Shown piece after piece: positions 10,201 to 20,937 of a stretch of DNA of 64,000 nt. Numbering within the stretch: position 1 is the stretch's first letter; every line of letters begins with the position of its first letter. Under the pieces are notes generated by a model. It made no database searches. It was not told the DNA's origin and saw only the letters and a list, made by a program, of their open reading frames with translations. Made by a program: the position numbers and the translations under genes. Source of the stretch: Cafeteria roenbergensis (lineage: Eukaryota > Sar > Bigyra > Bicosoecida > Cafeteriaceae); contig VLTN01000007.1 of NCBI GenBank assembly GCA_008330645.1, positions 1-64,000 of the forward strand, written 5' to 3'.

Positions 10201-10764
10201 CAGCGAGCGTTGGTGTGCAGGGGGTCAATGTGCGGCGAATGCGCGCCTGGCTGGGGTTGTGTGTCTCCGCAGTACGGAAGGACGGCGCTGATGTGGGCCT
10301 CTGATAACGGCCATGTGGACATCGTGCGGATGCTGCTCGACCGTGGCGCCAGCGTGGATGTCACCGACGACGTGAGCCAGCCCGCGTGCCTCGCCGCGCC
10401 GCCGTCGACCCTGCACGGGGCAGCCGGGCCCAGGCCACAGCGGATGGAGCGTGGCCGGGTGAAGCAGCCCGCCGAGACGGTGACGAGGGCAATGCGAGCG
10501 TTGGTGTGCGGGGGGTCAATGTGCGGCGAATGCGCGCCTGGCTGGGGTTGTGTGTCTCCGCAGTACGGAAGGACGGCGCTGATATTGGCCTCTCGCTACG
10601 GCCATGTGGACATCGTGCGGATGCTGCTCGACCGTGGCGCCGACGTGGATGCCACTGATGACGTGAGCAACCAAGGTGCTTGCTCGCATTGCCGCAGGAC
10701 GGCCAGCCCTTTGCTCGCAGCTGTGCGTCCCCCAGCCACAGGGCACGCTCTGATCCCGCATTGA
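7277..10764 (+). CDS. Ankyrin-repeat protein built from tandem single-repeat exons
   Basis: Exon 1 (7277-7408) encodes 44 residues with a first ankyrin-like half repeat (NTAEVSRLLDAGASVN). Exons 2-12 are each exactly 99 nt and encode one 33-residue ankyrin repeat: 7655-7753, 7944-8042, 8233-8331, 8538-8636, 8827-8925, 9116-9214, 9406-9504, 9695-9793, 9984-10082, 10273-10371 and 10564-10662. All introns are phase 0, GTGAG...CAG. The consensus repeat is GRTALMWAS..GHVDIVRMLL with DRGASVDATDD. Exon 12 reads on into a 34-residue tail ending at TGA 10762-10764, though a further 3' exon is possible. Ankyrin stacks bind protein partners; no catalytic or membrane domain is visible, so the role is unknown. 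Repeats vary mainly at surface-loop positions (SRY, SDN, SKC, SHS). Confidence 0.85.
7655..10662 (+). repeat. Array of 11 exon-intron units of about 289 bp
   Basis: Each unit is a 99-nt ankyrin exon plus one intron. Intron lengths are 190, 190, 206, 190, 190, 191, 190, 190, 190 and 192 nt between exons 2 and 12. Most introns are almost identical along their full length, from GTGAGCCAGCCCGCGTGCCT to TTGTGTGTCTCCGCAG. The intron at 8332-8537 diverges in its second half and the one at 9215-9405 in its middle. The array has expanded by duplicating whole exon-intron modules. Confidence 0.9.
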
Positions 10765-11767
10765 GCTGCCCGCTCAACAACCGAAACATACCCGTGTCGC
10801 AGAACGGGTCAAACGCCCTCGCCTTTTGCTCTTGCCGCGAATGCCAGACTCTGCTCCGCGGTCTGAGCGTCTTCAGCGGTGTCCGGTAACGCCTCCGATT
10901 CGAGCTGATGCGTGTGATCGTAAGGAATGGTGATCACGCATCCAGCAGTGGCCAAACGGGCACCTGTTAGGTGTCCGGCGCCAGCGGGCTGGGAGTAGCG
11001 GTGCCTTGCTCGGAGACTGCACCCACAGGCGGGCACTGAAACCTCGCAAGCCACCTCCCAGCCTGCCGCGCGATGGGCGGGCGGGTCACGAATGCGGCTT
11101 TGCACTCACACAACCTCAAAGCCGACCGCGACGGGCCCTGGAGTGCTGTGCGAACGCTCGCACGGCACGGAAGGCAAAGCGGGGCGAACGCTGCGCGCGC
11201 CTTGCCTGAGAGCTGCTTGTCTTGGCCGCCGACGCAGGCGGGTAGACTTGAGCTCGGGACCCTCTGGGTCACGCCGGGGGCAGCCCCAGCACGCTGTGGG
11301 GAAGCCGCGTAGCCCAGGAGAGTGTCGCGAAAATGCCAGATGGCTCGTCTGCTCTGCCGGAGTAGAATCCACGTCTACGGACAAATATTGGAAATGATCG
11401 AAATCTAGGGCTGCTGTACAACTTGGTTGGCATCGAAACGCTACCGCTAAACCTTGCGAGCGCATGTGGCTCTGCTTTCTACGGCAGAGCTGCACCTCGC
11501 CGATCGTCAATCGTTTTGCGCCCTCCGAGAAGCGAGCGCACCCGGTGGTCAGGCCCACGTGGGCTTCCCGGGCGACCCCCCGTACCGTCTCGGGCGCGCG
11601 CCCCGTGTGGTGTGTGCGTGAACTCGTGTGACCCACCCTCCCGTCCCTCGGGCGACCCCGTGTGGTCCCCGCCGCGCCGAACTGTAGCCATTTTGGACAA
11701 CATCATCTAAATAACATCCGTCCTTCACCAGCACGCGGCCTCTCAACGTCCACACAGGTCAGCAGGA
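10765..11767. other. About 1 kb between the ankyrin and TPR genes; nothing recognised
   Basis: The 3' ends of the ankyrin gene (plus) and the TPR gene (minus) converge on this stretch. It has lower coding character than its flanks, several short frames on both strands that match no family I know, and no obvious repeat or RNA gene. Untranslated ends and polyadenylation signals should lie here but no clear AATAAA is present. Confidence 0.4.
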
Positions 11768-14700
11768 TTACGAGGGGAGAGACCGGACTCCCGTCTCCAC
11801 CTTCCTTTGGCAGCGATCCAGCAGGCGTTGAGACTGTTGGGAATGAGGGTGGAGCTCGCCGAGCGACTTCGCGAAGATCACAGAGCACCTCGTGAGCAGA
11901 TCCAACGCCGCAACGTACTCCCCCTTGTGCATCCGACACTGAGCTGTAGTGAACAGCGTGTTCGCGAAGCTCGGGTGCTCCTCGCCCACCGACGAGGCGT
12001 AGATGTCCCTGCACCGCCCCAGCAGATCCAACGCCGCGTCGTGCTCGCCCTTGGCCATGCGGCACTGCGCCATCGTGTACAGCGTGTTCGCGAAGCTTGG
12101 GTGCTCCTTGCCAAGCGAAAGAGCCTGAATCTCCTTGCATCGGACCAGCACTTCCAGCGCCGCGTCGTGCTCGCCCTGAGCCAGCCGACACTGCGACATC
12201 ATTGCCAACGTGCGCGAGAAGCTCGGGTGTTCCTCGCCCAGCGACGACGCCCGGATGTCCCTGCACTGCTCCAGCACCTTCCGCGCCACACCGTACTCGC
12301 CTTTGGCCATCCGGGACTGCGCCAACGCGTAAAGCGTATCCGCGAAAGCTGGATGTTCCTCGCCCAGCGACGAGGCCTGGATGTCCTTGCATCGCTCCAG
12401 CAGATCCAGTGCTGCATCGTACATCCCCTTCTCATTGAGACACAGCGCCATCGCGGACAGCGTGCCCGCGAAGGTCGGGTGCTCCTCGCCCAGCGACGAG
12501 GCGTAGATGTCCCTGCACCGCTCCAACAGAGTCAGCGCCGCATCGCACTTCCCCCTGGCCCGCAAGCACTGCGCCATCGTGTACGACGCGCTCGCGAAGC
12601 TCGGGTGCTCCTCGCCCAGCGAAGAGGCGTAGATACCCCTGCAGCGCTCAAGCAGATCCAGCGCCGCATCGTACTTGCCTGTGTCAATCCAGCACTGTGC
12701 CATCGTGTAGAGTGTTTGCGCGTAACTCGGGTGCTCTTCGCCCAGCGACGAGGCCTGGACGTCCCTACACCGCTCCAACAGGCCAAGCGCCGCATCGTAT
12801 TCGCCCCTCTCCATTCGACACTGCGACATCGTGAACAGCGTCTTCGCGAAGGCCGGGTGTTCCTCTCCCAGCGACGAGGCCTCAATGGCACTGCACTGCT
12901 CCAGCAAACCAAGCCCAGCGTCCAACTCGCCTTTGGCCATCCAACACTGCGCCATCGTGGACAGCGTGCTGCCAACTGCCAGGTGGTCCTTGCCCAGCAA
13001 CTTGGCCTGGGTAGCCCTGCACCGCTCCAGCAGCTCCAGTGCCGAATCGTTCTCGCCACGCTCCAGCAGGCGGAATGCACAATTCTGCAGCGTCGGCCCT
13101 GCAGCATTGCTCCCGGCCACGAGTTCGCTCCACCCCGCCGCTACCACTAAGCACAAGACCTCCAACGCGCCATCCGAAGAAGCGCGTGCGCAAGTCTCCG
13201 ACAGCGAGTGCACCGCACCACCGCGGTGGTGCCGCCACGACTCGCTGCACAGCTGCTCGCTCAGCCTCAAACCGCGCAGCTGCGTCGTGATCAAGCGTTC
13301 CGCCAGTCCTGCCGAGCTGCCCCCGAACGACAGCGCAGCGCCTCGCCGCTCGCTCCGCGCGCCGGACCCAGACACCTTCACGCGCCGCTTGCACTCCCGT
13401 TGTATGGCCGCCCACGCCTGCCCGACGGCGCATCCGCCAGCGGCCGCTGCCCGGCCCACCAGCACCGCCGTCGCCAGCGGCACGCCGCGGCCCCTGGCCG
13501 CCACGCCCCGGGCCACGCAGCACGCCAGCAGCCAGGCCGCATCCGCATCGGAGCCACCGGCAGCTCCCTCTGACACCAGACCCTCCAGTGCCGCTGCCCC
13601 GCTCGACCCGGGGCTCGGCAGGCTGGCGCATGCCGCAGCGGCGCGCAGCAACGACGGAGGCAGCCCCATACCGCCGGACTCCCCTGCTCGGCCCAGCACC
13701 ACGCCCAACACCTGCCAGGCGTGCCGCAGCCCCAGCCCGCGGCAGTGCAGGCCAGCTTTCACCGCTCCTCGCACCGAGGCCACGTCATCGCCCTGCCCTG
13801 ACCGCCAGCACGCGACCAGATGCTCCTGCACCGCGTCTGCCGCCCGGCCCACGTTGTCGGTGCCTAGCAACACGCCGCCAGCCGCCACAAGCCTGCCCTT
13901 CGCAAGACCCGCGGCATCCCTGCCACCCGCCATCACGGCGTCCGGTGACACCGGTTCCGCCCCTGCCTCCTGCAGCACGGCCGCTGCCTCGGGACGGAAC
14001 AGCGCCGTCAGGTGCACTGCCCGCCAGAACTGCCCGGGCCGTGGCAGGAGCACTCGGATCGCCCCGTCGCTCGACTGCATCACCGCCACCCCGCAGCACG
14101 ACGCCAGCGGGCCCAGCTCAACTTCGTTCCACGCCGGAGCCGTGCCACCGGTCAGGAGCCCAGCCTCTCGGGCGGCCAGCGTGGCCAAGGCAGCGTCAGC
14201 CGAGCCGCCCTCCGGCAGCCCCACCACTCGCAGCACCGGCGAGGACGAGGACGAGGACGCCGACGCATCCACAGCTGTCCTGCCATCTTCACCATCAGCA
14301 CCAGACGGGATCCCAAGCGCAGCGGCCCATACGACCGCAACCTGGCCACCCGCCGCCGCGCAGCCGCCGGTCACGTCGGGGATGCACAGCCGGTGCGTGT
14401 CCAGCAGCACCACCTCGCCCCTCGGCAGCGCGTGCAGCTCCACGTCGAACGGCAGACGACACGGCACGCCACCGGCGTCTCTGGCCACAGTGGCGCTGTG
14501 CTCCGCGTGCACCGGCCGCAGCGGGTCCAGCACCACGCCGTGCTCCGCCTCCACCGCCGCGCACACACCCGAGCTCTCGGCGGCATGTCGCCCCGCACCC
14601 ACGCTCTCCAGCAGCGCGTCCGTGGCCGGGCCCATCCGCGGGAAGCCGTCCGGGTCCCTGACGCCCCGCACCCTCCGGTACTCGTGCCGCGTGAACAAGC

Positions 14701-15412
14701 CGGAGCTGGGAGCCTTCAGACTCGGGGCCAGGTGCAGCCCCGCCGCCAGCTCCTCCGCCACGTCATCCAGCGCTGCGCACACGTGTGTCGTCTTCCCGCC
14801 GTCACTCGATCCGACCCGCAGCGTGTCGCAGCCGACCGCGTGGCGCGAGAAGCCCTGCACGCGGTACACCCGCTCCGGCCGACCAGCCGCGTCGCGCACC
14901 GTCACGTCCACGCACGACGCCAGCGGCACCGTCAGCAGCCGCGCCGCGTCCGCCTCGTGGAGGTGCGTGAGCATGGCCAGCTCGTGCTTGGCCGCCTTGT
15001 CCGACATCACGGAGGAGCCCTTGTAGATTCCCACCGTGTCCTCGGCGATCTTGAAGAAGGCCCCCGTGCTGGGGTCGGCCACCTTGACACCCCCGGCGAT
15101 GCCTGCTTTCACCACTTGGAGCGCCTTGCCCCCTCCCAAGCGGCCCACGCACTCCAGCGTGAGGTGCAGAATCGTCCTGGCGTCGCCGCTCCGCTTGCGC
15201 TGCTTGGCTTCGTGGAAGCCCCTGGCGATGGCGTCAGCGGCGCCCTCCGTCACGCGCTGGAAGGCCCGCCTCACGCGCGCCAGCTCCTCCAGCCGCTCCA
15301 GGTGGCTGTGGGCGGTGAGCGTGGGTTTGCTGCGGAGGCGCGCGGCCTTGTCGCCCAACGTTTCGGGGCGAGGCGCGCCGGCTGCGGCCGGCCCCTCCGC
15401 ACAGTGCGGCAT
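11768..15412 (-). CDS. Clu-like domain protein with ten kinesin-light-chain-type TPRs
   Basis: The frame is open from 15877 but its first in-frame ATG is at 15412, giving 1214 residues; a 5' exon upstream is possible. Roughly residues 110-320 resemble the Clu domain of clustered-mitochondria proteins (YRVQGFSRHAVGCDTLRVGS, DDVAEELAAGLHLAPSLKA, ELHALPRGEVVLLDTHRLC). The C-terminal third (about 780-1200) carries ten 42-residue TPRs of the kinesin light chain type with core YDAALDLLERCRDI.ASSLG, then EEHPSFA.TLYTMAQCRMAKG. Kinesin light chain TPRs bind cargo and Clu proteins act in mitochondrial distribution, but this pairing does not identify a specific orthologue. The repeats are unusually uniform, which implies recent expansion or gene conversion. 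Confidence 0.75.
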   Translation of the reverse strand: MPHCAEGPAAAGAPRPETLGDKAARLRSKPTLTAHSHLERLEELARVRRAFQRVTEGAADAIARGFHEAKQRKRSGDARTILHLTLECVGRLGGGKALQVVKAGIAGGVKVADPSTGAFFKIAEDTVGIYKGSSVMSDKAAKHELAMLTHLHEADAARLLTVPLASCVDVTVRDAAGRPERVYRVQGFSRHAVGCDTLRVGSSDGGKTTHVCAALDDVAEELAAGLHLAPSLKAPSSGLFTRHEYRRVRGVRDPDGFPRMGPATDALLESVGAGRHAAESSGVCAAVEAEHGVVLDPLRPVHAEHSATVARDAGGVPCRLPFDVELHALPRGEVVLLDTHRLCIPDVTGGCAAAGGQVAVVWAAALGIPSGADGEDGRTAVDASASSSSSSPVLRVVGLPEGGSADAALATLAAREAGLLTGGTAPAWNEVELGPLASCCGVAVMQSSDGAIRVLLPRPGQFWRAVHLTALFRPEAAAVLQEAGAEPVSPDAVMAGGRDAAGLAKGRLVAAGGVLLGTDNVGRAADAVQEHLVACWRSGQGDDVASVRGAVKAGLHCRGLGLRHAWQVLGVVLGRAGESGGMGLPPSLLRAAAACASLPSPGSSGAAALEGLVSEGAAGGSDADAAWLLACCVARGVAARGRGVPLATAVLVGRAAAAGGCAVGQAWAAIQRECKRRVKVSGSGARSERRGAALSFGGSSAGLAERLITTQLRGLRLSEQLCSESWRHHRGGAVHSLSETCARASSDGALEVLCLVVAAGWSELVAGSNAAGPTLQNCAFRLLERGENDSALELLERCRATQAKLLGKDHLAVGSTLSTMAQCWMAKGELDAGLGLLEQCSAIEASSLGEEHPAFAKTLFTMSQCRMERGEYDAALGLLERCRDVQASSLGEEHPSYAQTLYTMAQCWIDTGKYDAALDLLERCRGIYASSLGEEHPSFASASYTMAQCLRARGKCDAALTLLERCRDIYASSLGEEHPTFAGTLSAMALCLNEKGMYDAALDLLERCKDIQASSLGEEHPAFADTLYALAQSRMAKGEYGVARKVLEQCRDIRASSLGEEHPSFSRTLAMMSQCRLAQGEHDAALEVLVRCKEIQALSLGKEHPSFANTLYTMAQCRMAKGEHDAALDLLGRCRDIYASSVGEEHPSFANTLFTTAQCRMHKGEYVAALDLLTRCSVIFAKSLGELHPHSQQSQRLLDRCQRKVETGVRSLPS

Positions 15413-16215
15413 GTCGGTTTCGGGAGCCGCCGCGACAGGACTTGCGCTGGCTTGCGTGACTTGGCCCGGGACGAGGACGGCTTGCTGGAGCACGGGGTCG
15501 TATTGGCCCGCTCCCGCAGCGCCGGCTTCCGAGGCCGCGACGGCTTCCTCCGCACGAGGCACACCGACGCCTATCAAACATGCATCGTAGCCGTCAACTG
15601 CGCCGCGGTCGGCCACTGTGAGGGAGCGGGCGACAGGCCGAGGTCGACGAGCAGCAACCGAACTGGCCAGCCCCCAACGCTCCGACAGCCTGTCCCCCTC
15701 CCTGAGCCCCAAGTTAAAAACGCGCGCCCGCACGATGCTGCGCAAAGAGCTTGTGATACGATGAGGCAGCACCAGGCGCCCACTCACTTGAACCCTGGAT
15801 GCGAGTGCGGTCGCTGAGTCCGTGTGAGTGTTGTTTTTATCGTGCAGCAGGCTGGGCCATAGTTGGGGAGTGCCCACTCAAATAGGAGCCGAGATGAGGC
15901 CAGGATTTGTCGCCGACCGATTATTTGTACCGAGCACACGCGCTTGAGCGCAATGCGGGTCCAGCCGGTTGAGCTACGAGCGCGCGGCCGCAGCTCAATG
16001 CAGCGCAGCATTTCGGGTTGTGCGCCAGTCACGCAAACAGGACGCCATCTCTGCGCATCGCGTCGCGTCGCCAGATCGTCTGCAAACCCTGGCTTCGAGC
16101 CGAAGGCCGGCATCAGCTGGCCTATGCTCAAGCACTCGGCAAGGGAGTGCAAAACGCGCTCGTGGACGGCTTTGGACGTGCTGCGTTGCGGAGCAGCTCC
16201 TCCGCAGATACGCAG
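15413..16215. other. 5' flank of the TPR gene; possible upstream exon
   Basis: The TPR gene's frame stays open to 15877 but lacks an ATG beyond 15412, so 15413-15877 may be 5' leader, intron or extra coding sequence; an acceptor-like GGCGCAG lies near 15600. On the minus strand, 15965-15976 is a perfect RNA polymerase III A-box match (TAGCTCAACCGG), but no complete tRNA can be folded around it. The remainder to 16215 is the 3' flank of the next minus-strand gene. Confidence 0.35.
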
Positions 16216-19200
16216 TCACTTGGGTGCGCCGTCGCGAGGCGCGCTTTCGCCTCCGGCACTGGCATCGATGACCACGCCGTCGTCTGGGGACGGAGGCTGC
16301 CCTTGGCTCTGCTCCGCGGCCGCGTCTTCGGCCGGGTCCGCAGCAGGCGGCTTGTCCTTGGATTCTTCGGGCACCTCAGTCACCCCAGTCTGGCCGCCCC
16401 CGAGCAGAGCCTCAGTCTCCTCGGAGCCAGTGGCTCCAGGAACCTGGCTTTCCGTCACGGTTGCCGACCGAGCTGCGTCCTCAACCTCCTGCGCATCCGC
16501 GTCAACGCTTGCACCGATGGCCTCGAGCTCGGGACTGAGCTGTGATTCGGAATGGGCTCCTGCCGCCGGCTTGGCGGGTGCTGCGGGCTGGCTGGCCGGG
16601 GTCAGGGCGTCTAGAACATCGTCGGCAGTCCTCTGGACCTCGAGGTCTGCGCTTGACCCGGTGCGTTTCCGCAAAATGGCGTCAGCGTCTGGCGCTCTGG
16701 ACCCGCCGACCAAGGCTTCGATCTCGGTTCGGCGGGCGCGCAGCGCCTCGATTCCCTCCAGGGGCGACCGCCGGATCAGGTTTCGGCTCGCCACGAGGGC
16801 GTCGCGCTCCGCAGCTGCTCGCTCTTGGGCCTTGGCCGCCTGCTTGGCGTCCTCGGTTTCCTTCCGGGCAATCGACTCGGCTGCGAGTGCTCGCTGAGCT
16901 GCTTCCGTGCGGGCCTCGTCGAGGGCCCCCACCGTCGCTTTCCACGACTTGCCTTGCTGCTGCATGGCGAGCAGCTCTTCCGCTTGGCGACGCAGGCGCG
17001 CCTTCGCGGCCTCCAAGTCGTTGCCCTTGCTGGCGACTGCGTCCTCAAGTCGGCGCACGGCGACGTCGGCGCTGAGGGCATCTCCGGACGAAAGAGTCTC
17101 GCTCACAGTTCGCGCATGGAGCTCCGCCTTGGCGCGCTCGAGGCGCGACCGGAGCTTGCGCACTTCGTCCGACGCACCTTGTAGCGTGTCGGCCGAAACC
17201 GATACAGCGGACATGGACGCCTGTGCGTCGAGCTCGGCCTTTTCAGTTGTGCCGCGCATCGCCTGCACTTGCGCCGCGAGCTTCTCGTGCTGCTCCTCGA
17301 AGTGCTGGCGGCGGGATCTGTCCGCATCGAGCTCGAGCTTGGCGGCGGCAGTTGCGCGGTCCGCGGCCGCAGCGGCCTGTTCCAGGACAGCGAGGTCGGC
17401 TTGGGCAGTCGCCTCCTGCAAGCCCAGCTTGCTGCGAACCCTGTCCACCGCGGCAGCTTCAGACTTGGCCTCGTCGGCTTTGGCAGTGGAATTGCGCTCG
17501 GCGCTGATCGCCGCCTGTCTAGCCTTGCTTGTGGCTTCCTCGGTCGCGACCTTGAACTTTTCGACCTCCTCAAGGCTGTGTGACGTCCGGGCCAGCGCTT
17601 TGAACTCGGAGTTTTGCCGCTCGGTGTTGTCCTCCACCTCGAACTTGAGTCGCTGTGCTTGCTCAGAGGCGCCAATGAGCGCAGTGGTTGCGTCATCAAT
17701 GATTCCCTTGAGTTTGGCCAGCTCCGCTCCAAGCTCCTGTTTGCGCGAAACCGCTGCCTTCGAAGCCTGAACGCTGCTGGAAAGGAGTTTGATGAGGTCA
17801 GCCACCTGCTTGCGAAGGTCGTCGCGAGCCTTGACGGAGCTGTCAAGTTGGGCCTTGACCGCAACGTACCGGTTCCGCGTGACGGTCTCCCGCTGCTTGG
17901 TCTGGTAGTAGCGGCGGTGCTGCAAATTGCGGTGTTTTTCGTAGTGCCAGTAATTGTAGCACTCCTGGCTCCAGGGCGGGCACTTGGCTCGCGAGGAGGA
18001 ACGGCCTGAGCGCTCGCGGAACCGAGGCATGTCTTCCTCCTCCACGATGGCCTCCTCGGACGCAGGGCCGATGGCCCCCTCCTTGTCAGCGCGCGCTGCA
18101 GTGCGGCCCTCGAGGCCTGCCTCCTGCTGGTGTGGCTGAGCCTGAGCGGAAGCATTCGAGCCGCCGCCTCGCATCAGCGCCTCTGCGTCCATCTGTCCAC
18201 CCAGGGCAAGGTGCTTTGACACCGACGCCGCAGACTCGAGCAGGTGCCGCTCAGAATGCTCCGCTTTGGTCGCATCTGTGCGTGGCGGCGGAGGGCCGCA
18301 CGCCTTGCACGCAGAAACGTCCTCGGAGCAGTCGCACGTTCCCAGGAGACCTTCTGCTGTCGCGGCCACCAGATCGATGTGGTGCTGCAAAGCTGCGTTC
18401 TTCATGACGAGGCTCTCGTAGGTTGCCCGCGACTTCGCCCGCTCAGCCTCATCGAAGCGAGCCCTGTGCTCGGCGGCCTTGCTCTCTGCACGGTGAACTC
18501 GTTCGGCGACCTCGGCCAGCTGGCTGCGGGCCGACTCCAGGGCAGCTTTGACGGCAGTTGCGTTGCTTCGCGCCGCTGCAGTGAGCTCCTCCAGCTGGTC
18601 CTGCTTGAGGGCCAGGCCAGCGGACACGCTGGACAGCTTCTGCAGCTCGCCCTCAAGCGAAGCCCGGCGGTCTGTGAGCTCGGACACGCGAGACGCCGAC
18701 GCGGCAAAGGCGGACTGCGCCATATTCGCCGCCTTGGTCACGCGCGAAAGCTCGTCTCGAAGCACGCCGTTCCGCGTCAGTGCGGAGCCGCTCTTGGCTT
18801 CCAGCTCCTCCTGCTCGGCGCGAACCTCCCGCAAGTGTTGCTCTGCGGAACGTCTGTGCTCCGCGGCCTGGTTGAACTCAACTTGCAGCTGCTGCAGGGC
18901 CTGCTCGGCCTCGGCTGTCTTTGCGAGCTCCGCCTCTCGCTCTGCCTGCAGCGTGGCGAACTCCGACCGGCTTGCCTCCACGTGGTTGCGCGTCTCGTTG
19001 ACTAGCTCGTTCAGGTGGGAGACGGAGGACTCCAGCTGAGCCAGTGCTTTGCCCGCGGCCGAAGCCGCTGCCCGAGCTTCCTCAGTCGTGAGCCTCAGCT
19101 GGATGCGCGACGCCGACGCCACTCCGAGCAAGTGTCCAGACTCCGTCGCCATGGCAACGATGGCCTTTTCATCGCTATCAATCGCCCGCTCGGCCTCGTG

Positions 19201-20323
19201 CTCGCGCTGTGTGATCTCTGCGATGCGCTGTTGAAGCCTGAGGTTCGTGCTGTTGTACGATGAAATTGCAAGCTCCTGGCTCCGCAGGCGTTCCGACAGG
19301 CTGCGGGCCTCGCGGACCTCGCCGGCGCGCTGATGAAGCAGCCCCTCCACCTGGGTCTCGACGACTGCCTGCCCTGCGCGAGCTGACGCCAGCGACAGCT
19401 TGAGGGCCGTCAGCTTGGCCGTCAGTTGCGACTGCGCCTTGTCAGCCTCAGCCTTCTCCTTCATGGCAGGGCCAACCTTGTTGTCGAACTCGGTAGCCTT
19501 GTTGTCGTGGTGGTTGGCCCAGTGGAGCCAGTGGTTGTACTCGTTGCGCCGATGGCCCCAGTAGTAGCAGTCGTGGTGGTGGCGCTTCCAGCAGCCTTGC
19601 CATTTCCAGTACCACTTTGCCCCGGCCTGGGCCTTGGTGCTGGCGCCCACGTGAGCCGACGCAGCGGAGAGCACGGTGTCTGCAGGGCCAAGAATGCAGG
19701 ACACGAACAGGACAAGAAGACCACTGGGGGGGTGGGGGGGGGCGCAAGCTTTGCGCCGGAGCTGCAAACAAAGCGCAGAGCGGCCGTCTTGGGGCGCCTT
19801 GTGGGCAATGGCCCGCAAACGAGGGTGAATATGCACAAGGCGGTGGCAATTAGGCCGGCGACGCAAGGCCGCCCGCAGCAAAGGCAAGCCCAAACGGGGC
19901 GAGACGGATTGAGTTGGCCGCCAATCGCGACTGAAACCCGGCGCTATGCCGCCAGAGGGGCGTCCGCGCTTGGCTTCCGCGAGGCCCCGAGGCGCAAATC
20001 CGTTCCCACAGATTGCCGCAAAGCGGCTCATTGCTCCATGCATCGAGCAAGCGCAGTGCTCTGGCGCGGGGAGGTGTGGGGGAGCTGGCTGCACCAGGGC
20101 GCCGCGCAAAGCGTCGGCCTGTCTCCGGCGCGGCCTGGAGGGAGCTTGTGCTCAAAGCCTAAAACTGGCCTCCCTGTTCACGGGTGGGACTGACACGGCG
20201 TAGGAGCAGGAGGCAAAGACGCTTCTCACCTCGCTGGACGTCCACGGCAGCGACCGGCGCGAGCTTCGAGACCAGCGCAAGCGCGGTGATGCCGGCGGCA
20301 GCCGCGAGCGCGCGGACCGCCAT
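16216..20323 (-). CDS. Large secreted coiled-coil protein with Trp/Tyr/His-rich modules, paralogue 1
   Basis: Exon 1 (20323-20230) encodes a signal peptide (MAVRALAAAAGITALALVSK, then LAPVAA) and joins exon 2 (19679-16216) across a 550-nt phase 1 intron, giving 1185 residues. After the signal comes an aromatic and His-rich head (WYWKWQGCWKRHHHDCYYWG), a coiled coil of about 450 residues, a Cys motif CDCSEDVSACKACGPP and an acidic linker. A second aromatic head (CPPWSQECYNYWHYEKHRNL), another long coiled coil and an acidic tail with AERDALVASRNLIRRSPLEG and LVGG follow. The downstream gene on the same strand has the same plan, so the two are tandem paralogues. I know no described family with this plan; it looks like a secreted fibrous or cell-surface protein. 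Function is unknown. Confidence 0.8.
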
Positions 20324-20937
20324 TGCTGGGGAGAACTGGAAGTCGAGAGTGCGACACTCGCCGCGGTGGCAACGTGCGGCCCGATGCGGGGTGGCTGGGG
20401 CGGCGCCTGCGGGCAGCGAGCGGTGGCGGGGGTGCGCTCGTTTCGCCCGCCCGCGTTGCGGCAGCCCTGCGGTTCTCGCGGGCAACGTCTGCCCGTCGTC
20501 GATCGTTGCTTCCTGGCCCGCAGAGCCTCGCACAACGTGGACCACGGGGCGTTCTGCTCCTTCATCACAACAGCTCGCTGGGCCGGGGCACCGCTCAAGG
20601 CGTGGAGCGAGAAGGGAGCGGGTGGAAGCAGTGCCATGTTGAGCGAGGGGGGAAAGGAGGCACACACACGAACGCAAGCACAAACTCGACCAAAGCACCC
20701 GTCGCTGCCAGCAAGAGCAAGCCGCGGGGCATCCCCGTGCAATGCGCACGCCCGCGCTGCTGACACGTGCGGGCCCGCGTCGGGCAAGGGCTTCCCGGCC
20801 GCGAGCAGCGGGGTTGGCGGACGGCTCGGCCGACGCGGGGGGGGGTGGGGGGGGGGGCAACGGCCAGATCGCCAGGCCGCGCTCTGTTAACCCCAGGCAG
20901 ACAGGCGGGAAGGTCGCGGGAAAGGAGGGTGGCCAGC
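20324..20937. other. Intergenic region between the two secreted coiled-coil paralogues
   Basis: It holds the promoter and leader of paralogue 1 (start codon at 20323 on the minus strand) and the 3' flank of paralogue 2 (stop at 20938). G-rich runs occur at 20838-20859. I see no extra gene. Confidence 0.4.

Noticed and set aside
7655-10662. Regularly spaced repeats resembling a CRISPR array
   Set aside because: Units are about 289 bp, the variable part encodes ankyrin repeats, and introns obey GT-AG rules in a eukaryotic context.
12831-15817. Long plus-strand frames over the TPR gene
   Set aside because: They are Pro/Ser/Ala-rich shadows of the minus-strand Clu/TPR protein, which has clear domain matches.
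15930-15990. tRNA-like sequence on the minus strand
   Set aside because: A perfect A box (TAGCTCAACCGG) is present, but the D stem does not pair, the B box has two mismatches and no 3' acceptor strand matches GCGCTCG. At most a decayed tRNA-derived fragment.
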